Positions 60,309-64,000 of a DNA stretch of 64,000 bases are shown piece after piece. The notes beneath the pieces are model-generated. The model was not told the DNA's origin, ran no database searches, and saw only the letters and a list, made by a program, of their open reading frames with translations. Positions within the stretch are counted from its first letter, which is position 1; the number at the start of each line of letters is the position of its first letter. The stretch lies in assembly GCA_910589665.1 (NCBI GenBank), contig CAJUTR010000001.1:1-64000 (forward strand), in the 5' to 3' direction. This DNA is from an uncultured Eubacterium sp. (lineage in GTDB: Bacteria; Bacillota; Clostridia; Lachnospirales; Lachnospiraceae). A program made the position numbers and the translations under genes.

Positions 60309-60884
60309 ATGCGTGTCATTGCGGGAACGGCGAGACGGCTCCCATTGGTCGCACCGGAAGGAAAAGATACGAGGCCGACGACCGACCGGATCAAGGAGAC
60401 GCTGTTCAACATCATCCAGGATGATATACCGGGAAGTCTATTTTTGGATTTGTTCAGCGGCAGCGGCGCGATCGGCATCGAGGCGCTGAGCCGGGGGGCA
60501 AAGCAGGCGTGGCTCGTCGAATTTGGAAGAGAACCGCTGAAATGTATCCGGGCAAATCTGGCGAAGACGCGTTTGGAAGCGCAGGCGGTCGTGCTCCCGA
60601 TCGAGGTGACATATGCCATATCCAAACTAGAAAAAGAGGGCAGGCAGTTTGATGTTGTTTATGCCGACCCTCCGTATAAAAAGAAATTTGAAGCAAAGAT
60701 CGTACAAATGCTGGCCCGCTCCGGCATCGTGAAAGAAGGCACACTCGTGATCCTGGAGTCAGCGCTGGACACGGCGGTGGACTATGTAGACGAAGACGTA
60801 TTTGAACTGGTAAGAGTGAAGCAGTATAAAACGAATCAGCATGTGTTTTTGCGAGTGCGGGAAACGCAGCGCTCCTCTTTCTAA
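60309..60884 (+). CDS. rsmD: 16S rRNA (guanine-966-N2) methyltransferase RsmD
   Basis: SAM-dependent methyltransferase modifying G966 of 16S rRNA (191 aa). It starts MRVIAGTARRLPL (family N-terminus), with the SAM loop DLFSGSGAIGIEALSRGA (about 43-60) and the catalytic DPPY motif in YADPPYKKKFE (about 117-127). GAGGAG/AAGG precedes the ATG. coaD, its usual next neighbour in Firmicutes, is not here. Confidence 0.95.
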   Translation: MRVIAGTARRLPLVAPEGKDTRPTTDRIKETLFNIIQDDIPGSLFLDLFSGSGAIGIEALSRGAKQAWLVEFGREPLKCIRANLAKTRLEAQAVVLPIEVTYAISKLEKEGRQFDVVYADPPYKKKFEAKIVQMLARSGIVKEGTLVILESALDTAVDYVDEDVFELVRVKQYKTNQHVFLRVRETQRSSF

Positions 60885-60920
60885 CGTTTTACCATGAGGG
60901 AAAGGAATAGGTAATCATTT

Positions 60921-61523
60921 ATGAACCCATCGAGAATCGAAAAGGCGATTGACGAGATTTACGAATATGTGGAGAACTGTAAGCCGTCGAAGCTGTATCC
61001 AAATAAAGTTACGGTTTCAAAGGACGAGCTTTATGATCTGTTGGACGCGCTCCGCATGTGCGCACCGGAAGAAATCAAGAGATACCAGAAGATTATCAAC
61101 AACCGGGAAGAGATTCTTGGACAGGCACAGGAGCAGGCACAGCAGATCATGAGTCAGGCGCAGGCACAGACGAAACAGCTTCTCGACCAGAGCGAACTGG
61201 TGCAGACGGCGTATGTCCAGGCGGAACAGATCTTGAAAGAGGCCGAAACGCAGGCACAGCAGATTCTGAATCAGGCGGTGGGCGAGGGAAATCAGGTCCG
61301 TACGGACGCCTTGTACTATACGAGCGATCTTCTCGGAGAGGCGGGCAGGAATATTGAGCTTTCGCTAAAAGAAATCGAGAGTAAGTCTTCCCTGTTGATC
61401 AATGTTTTGAAGAAAGATATCGAGACCATTAAAAATAACCGCTCGGAGCTGCAAGACCAGATTACTGGAAAGATTCCGGACGAGGATGAAGCGGCAAAAG
61501 CAGAGCAGGTGGAGGGACAATGA
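60921..61523 (+). CDS. Coiled-coil protein (ATP synthase subunit b/E-like)
   Basis: A 200-aa soluble protein of unknown function. The N-terminal 60 residues (MNPSRIEKAIDEIYEYVENC) are followed by a long Gln/Ala-rich coiled coil (about 65-135) made of QAQ and QIL heptads, and then a second helical part. Such proteins are often labelled ATPase because the coil resembles stalk subunits of F/V-type ATPases, but no nucleotide-binding motif exists. A DivIVA-like scaffold role is possible. It follows rsmD by 36 bp, a pairing seen in Lachnospiraceae. Confidence 0.7.
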   Translation: MNPSRIEKAIDEIYEYVENCKPSKLYPNKVTVSKDELYDLLDALRMCAPEEIKRYQKIINNREEILGQAQEQAQQIMSQAQAQTKQLLDQSELVQTAYVQAEQILKEAETQAQQILNQAVGEGNQVRTDALYYTSDLLGEAGRNIELSLKEIESKSSLLINVLKKDIETIKNNRSELQDQITGKIPDEDEAAKAEQVEGQ

Positions 61524-61531
61524 TGCAGCGG

Positions 61532-62404
61532 TCAAAAGAATAGAACGCCGAGCAGGAGACCAAACAATCCTGCCAGCACTTTGATCATTACATAACGCGA
61601 GAAAGATAATCCTGTATTTTGCAGAACACTGTTTGTCTGGGCGGCTGCCGACAGTCCCCCAAACGCAGTGGCGGCGAGAGACAGGATTATTTTTGCGTGT
61701 CCGGAAAGAGGGGAGGCCGCGATCATCGCATCGCCGGTCGTAATCTCCAGTATGCCGCCAAGCAGCAGTTTTGCGTAATAGGGAATGACGGGAAGCTGAT
61801 GCAGCAGTGCGGCGAAGATGGAAAAGAACATGATATAGCCGCCGATCTTGATAAGGAGAAGCGCGCTGGAGGCGATTTCTGAGTCAATCAGCCGCGAAAA
61901 GGACTTTGCTGACGGTGTTTCTGGTGCGGCAATAGCTGAAATGACAGGTGCCGACTGAGCGTGTCTGGTGTTTTTTGTAAATAGAAGAAAACAGAGGCTT
62001 CCGAGAAGGGAAGAAAGAAGCACGAGGGCATAAAAGAGGTATTGGCCGGAACCCATGCCAAGCATACTGCCGGCGACGAAAAAGATAACGAACATCGGGC
62101 TGGGGTTGTTCGTAAATCCGGCAAAAAACAAGGCTTTCTCCCGGGAGAGCACACCGTCTTTGTACAATTCGCCCGCTACCTTTGCGCCGATCGGATAACC
62201 GGAGAGGATACCGGCGGCCAGCAATAGATACTGGCAGCGGCGCCCCGACATCGTGCGCCGGATCAAGGAGGTCAGTACGGAAAAGGGGAGGAGGGAGGGA
62301 ACGAGGACGCCCGCCCATAAAAGAAGTCCGCTCTTACTTCCTTCGGCAGCGGTTTCCGGAAACAGGAGCAAAATAAAAAGAAATAGAAAACAAAGCAGGA
62401 GCAT
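61532..62404 (-). CDS. YlbJ-like sporulation integral membrane protein
   Basis: Polytopic protein (290 aa, about eight helices) of the nucleoside-recognition/Gate family resembling sporulation protein YlbJ. Features are GLLLWAGVLVPSLLPFSVLT (about 26-45), GILSGYPIGAKVAGELY (about 66-82) and GFTNNPSPMFVIFFV (about 95-109). It is shorter than B. subtilis YlbJ. GGGGG precedes the ATG on the minus strand. It ends 9 bp from, and opposite to, the coiled-coil gene. The rsmD-ylbJ neighbourhood is shared with B. subtilis, though here ylbJ is inverted. Confidence 0.8.
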   Translation of the reverse strand: MLLLCFLFLFILLLFPETAAEGSKSGLLLWAGVLVPSLLPFSVLTSLIRRTMSGRRCQYLLLAAGILSGYPIGAKVAGELYKDGVLSREKALFFAGFTNNPSPMFVIFFVAGSMLGMGSGQYLFYALVLLSSLLGSLCFLLFTKNTRHAQSAPVISAIAAPETPSAKSFSRLIDSEIASSALLLIKIGGYIMFFSIFAALLHQLPVIPYYAKLLLGGILEITTGDAMIAASPLSGHAKIILSLAATAFGGLSAAAQTNSVLQNTGLSFSRYVMIKVLAGLFGLLLGVLFF

Positions 62405-62507
62405 GGTAATCCCCCATCGTACTTGTTTTTATAAATGGTATGAATAAATATGTGCCATTATGCAGACGAATAAGGATAAAGAAATAATTGTCTGGAGGAT
62501 GGATACC

Positions 62508-63368
62508 ATGAACGATACTTTTACGATCCTTACGGATTCCACTTCAAACCTGCCCCGTCCTTATATCGAGAAATACGGGATCATCGTCCTGCCTCTTACG
62601 TATCTCGTAGATGACAGGGAATATCCGGGATATAGCGATGAGCCAGAGGACAGCTTTGGGCAGCTGTATGAGCATTTACGGAATGGGAAACCGATCACGA
62701 CTTCTATGGTGAATAAGAGCATTGCTTATGAGGTCGCAAAGAGGGTTCTGGAGCAGGGGAAAGATCTTTTATACATCGGCTTATCGTCCAAACTGAGCGG
62801 TACGTACTACGCGGTCGAGAGCGCGCTGAACACGCTGAAGGGAGAGTTTCCGGAACGAAAGATTTACGCCGTTGACAGCTTATGTGTCGCGCTCGGTGAG
62901 GGAATGCTCGTCTATGAGGCGGTAAAGGGGAAAAAGCAGGACAAATGCCTGGCAGAGATCTACGATTGGTGCAGCCGGTGCCGCTGGCAAGTCAATACAG
63001 TATTTACCGTGGATGATCTGAACCATCTCCGGCGCAGCGGGCGCGCTTCGTCCGCGATCGCGGTTGTCGGTACGGTGCTGAAGATCAAACTCATTCTCCG
63101 CATGAACAATGGCGGGATACTGAAACAGGAGACGAAAGTCCGGGGGCGGAAAAAGTCGCTGGACGAGATTGTAAAGCGGGTTTTACAGGGGATGGACCGA
63201 GAGCAGATGGTGTTTGTCAGCCACGGGGACTGCCCCGAAGACGCAAAATATGTAGCAGATGGCCTCTACCGCTCGGAAAAGGTGACTAAGGTGATCTTAA
63301 ATACGCTGGATCCTGTCATCGGCATCCATACTGGGCCAGGTTCCATCGGGATCTTTTATATGGAGTGA
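62508..63368 (+). CDS. DegV family fatty-acid-binding protein
   Basis: Lipid-binding protein of the DegV/FakB family (286 aa) that would present exogenous fatty acids to a FakA-type kinase. It has the starting FTILTDSTSNLPRPYIEKYG, the TTSMVNKS loop, SSKLSGTYYAVESAL and a C-terminal IGIHTGPGSIGIFYME, where His and the GPG loop belong to the head-group site. GGAGG (62494-62498) is best spaced for ATG 62508; ATG 62499 and 62460 are alternatives. Confidence 0.92.
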   Translation: MNDTFTILTDSTSNLPRPYIEKYGIIVLPLTYLVDDREYPGYSDEPEDSFGQLYEHLRNGKPITTSMVNKSIAYEVAKRVLEQGKDLLYIGLSSKLSGTYYAVESALNTLKGEFPERKIYAVDSLCVALGEGMLVYEAVKGKKQDKCLAEIYDWCSRCRWQVNTVFTVDDLNHLRRSGRASSAIAVVGTVLKIKLILRMNNGGILKQETKVRGRKKSLDEIVKRVLQGMDREQMVFVSHGDCPEDAKYVADGLYRSEKVTKVILNTLDPVIGIHTGPGSIGIFYME

Positions 63369-63403
63369 TAGTTCTTATATGGTAAAGTTGCCATTTTTAG
63401 GGG

Positions 63404-63432
63404 TTGAAATTTAAAAGCCGCAGTTGTATAAT
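63404..63432 (+). promoter_or_regulatory. Predicted ackA promoter
   Basis: TTGAAA (63404-63409), 17 bases, TATAAT (63427-63432), 49 bases before ackA. pta is not directly upstream, so ackA is transcribed on its own here. Confidence 0.72.
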
Positions 63433-63480
63433 ATGTTCGGGTGAATATTTAAACAAAAATCAGAAAGAAGGATATGTTCA

Positions 63481-64000
63481 ATGAAAGTATTGGTAATCAA
63501 TTGCGGCAGTTCATCCCTGAAATACCAGTTGATTGACTCAGAGACGGAACAGGCTCTTGCCGTAGGCCTGTGTGAGCGGATTGGAATAGATGGAAGACTG
63601 AACCATACGCCGGCTGGCGGTGAGAAGGTCGTCATAGAAAAGGACATGCCCAACCACGAAGTTGCGGTCAAAATGGTACTGGAGGAATTGACAGATCCAG
63701 AAAACGGGGTGATAGGAAACCTCTCGGAAATCGATGCGATCGGCCACCGCGTTGTACACGGCGGAGAGAAATTTGCTTCGTCTGTTGTGATCAAGGACGA
63801 TGTGATGGCAGCGATCGAGGAATGTAATCCATTGGCGCCGTTACATAATCCGGCCAACCTGATCGGCATCCGTGCCTGCCAGGCGATCATGCCCGGCGTG
63901 CCGAATATCGCAGTTTTTGATACGGCATTTCACCAGACGATGGAGCCGGTCGCTTTTATGTACGGACTTCCTTATGAATGTTATGAAAAGTATAAAGTGC
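63481..64000 (+). CDS. ackA: Acetate kinase (5' part, runs off the window)
   Basis: ATP-forming enzyme converting acetyl phosphate to acetate, central to fermentative energy gain. The first ~173 residues are present. The N-terminal phosphate motif VINCGSSSLKYQLID (about 5-19), the GHRVVHGGEKF segment (about 88-98, catalytic Arg and His) and the PLHNPANLIGI and DTAFHQTM motifs (about 121-155) are diagnostic. An AGAAAGAAGG site precedes the ATG by several bases. The frame is still open at the right edge. Confidence 0.95.
   Translation, partial: MKVLVINCGSSSLKYQLIDSETEQALAVGLCERIGIDGRLNHTPAGGEKVVIEKDMPNHEVAVKMVLEELTDPENGVIGNLSEIDAIGHRVVHGGEKFASSVVIKDDVMAAIEECNPLAPLHNPANLIGIRACQAIMPGVPNIAVFDTAFHQTMEPVAFMYGLPYECYEKYKV

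Overview
The window looks like chromosomal DNA of a Gram-positive, spore-related, anaerobic Clostridia, most likely a Lachnospiraceae-type gut bacterium. The reasons are a Firmicutes-style dcw cell-division cluster headed by mraZ, the secG-rnr-smpB order, a HrcA/CIRCE-controlled groESL, a class III (oxygen-sensitive) ribonucleotide reductase with its activase, SleB-like hydrolases, a YlbJ-like sporulation membrane protein, and many large secreted proteins with Pro/Thr-rich linkers. This assignment is inference from gene content; no rRNA is present to confirm it. I see no tRNA, rRNA or CRISPR array.

Layout: 0-1.3 kb carries a tyrosine integrase that probably closes an integrated element extending to the left. 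1.3-4.2 kb holds ychF, lgt and a TcdA/ThiF-type enzyme. 4.4-17.5 kb is the cell-wall and division cluster: mraZ (with phased operator boxes), rsmH, ftsL, two class B PBPs, mraY, murD, ftsW, murA, ftsQ/divIB, ftsZ, then secG. murE, murF, murG and ftsA are missing from it. 17.6-20.2 kb is rnr-smpB. 20.4-26.6 kb holds two SleB-like hydrolases, a DUF6273-type surface protein, thrC, a 201-bp structured inverted-repeat element, and a HisA of the eukaryotic HIS6 type. 26.8-31 kb holds glnS, a DUF2225 protein, a predicted metal-ion exporter and a cysteine-rich DUF6062 protein. 31.1-36.8 kb is groESL, then folate genes (folE, folP, folB-folK fusion) followed by pheA. 37-39.2 kb is a PDZ-less HtrA-type protease and a solitary integrase surrounded by short repeats.

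39.5-51.4 kb is the most unusual part: three consecutive very large secreted proteins (1934, 1090 and 890 aa). The first has four tandem ~93-residue repeats and InlB-type repeats. The second and third end in the same lysine-rich ~118-residue module preceded by a Pro/Thr linker and an acidic run. A smaller relative with a lysine-rich Ig-like N-terminus and a duplicated C-terminal domain lies at 58.9-60.2 kb. Together with the 21-23 kb protein they suggest a lineage-specific surface protein system whose wall attachment may rely on charge rather than sortase.

51.6-53.2 kb has small accessory genes (DUF5713, a 63-aa ORF, a DUF6512-like membrane protein). 53.4-58.8 kb is nrdD-nrdG, dut, recG. 60.3-64 kb is rsmD, a coiled-coil protein, a YlbJ-like protein on the opposite strand, a DegV protein and the start of ackA, which runs off the right edge.
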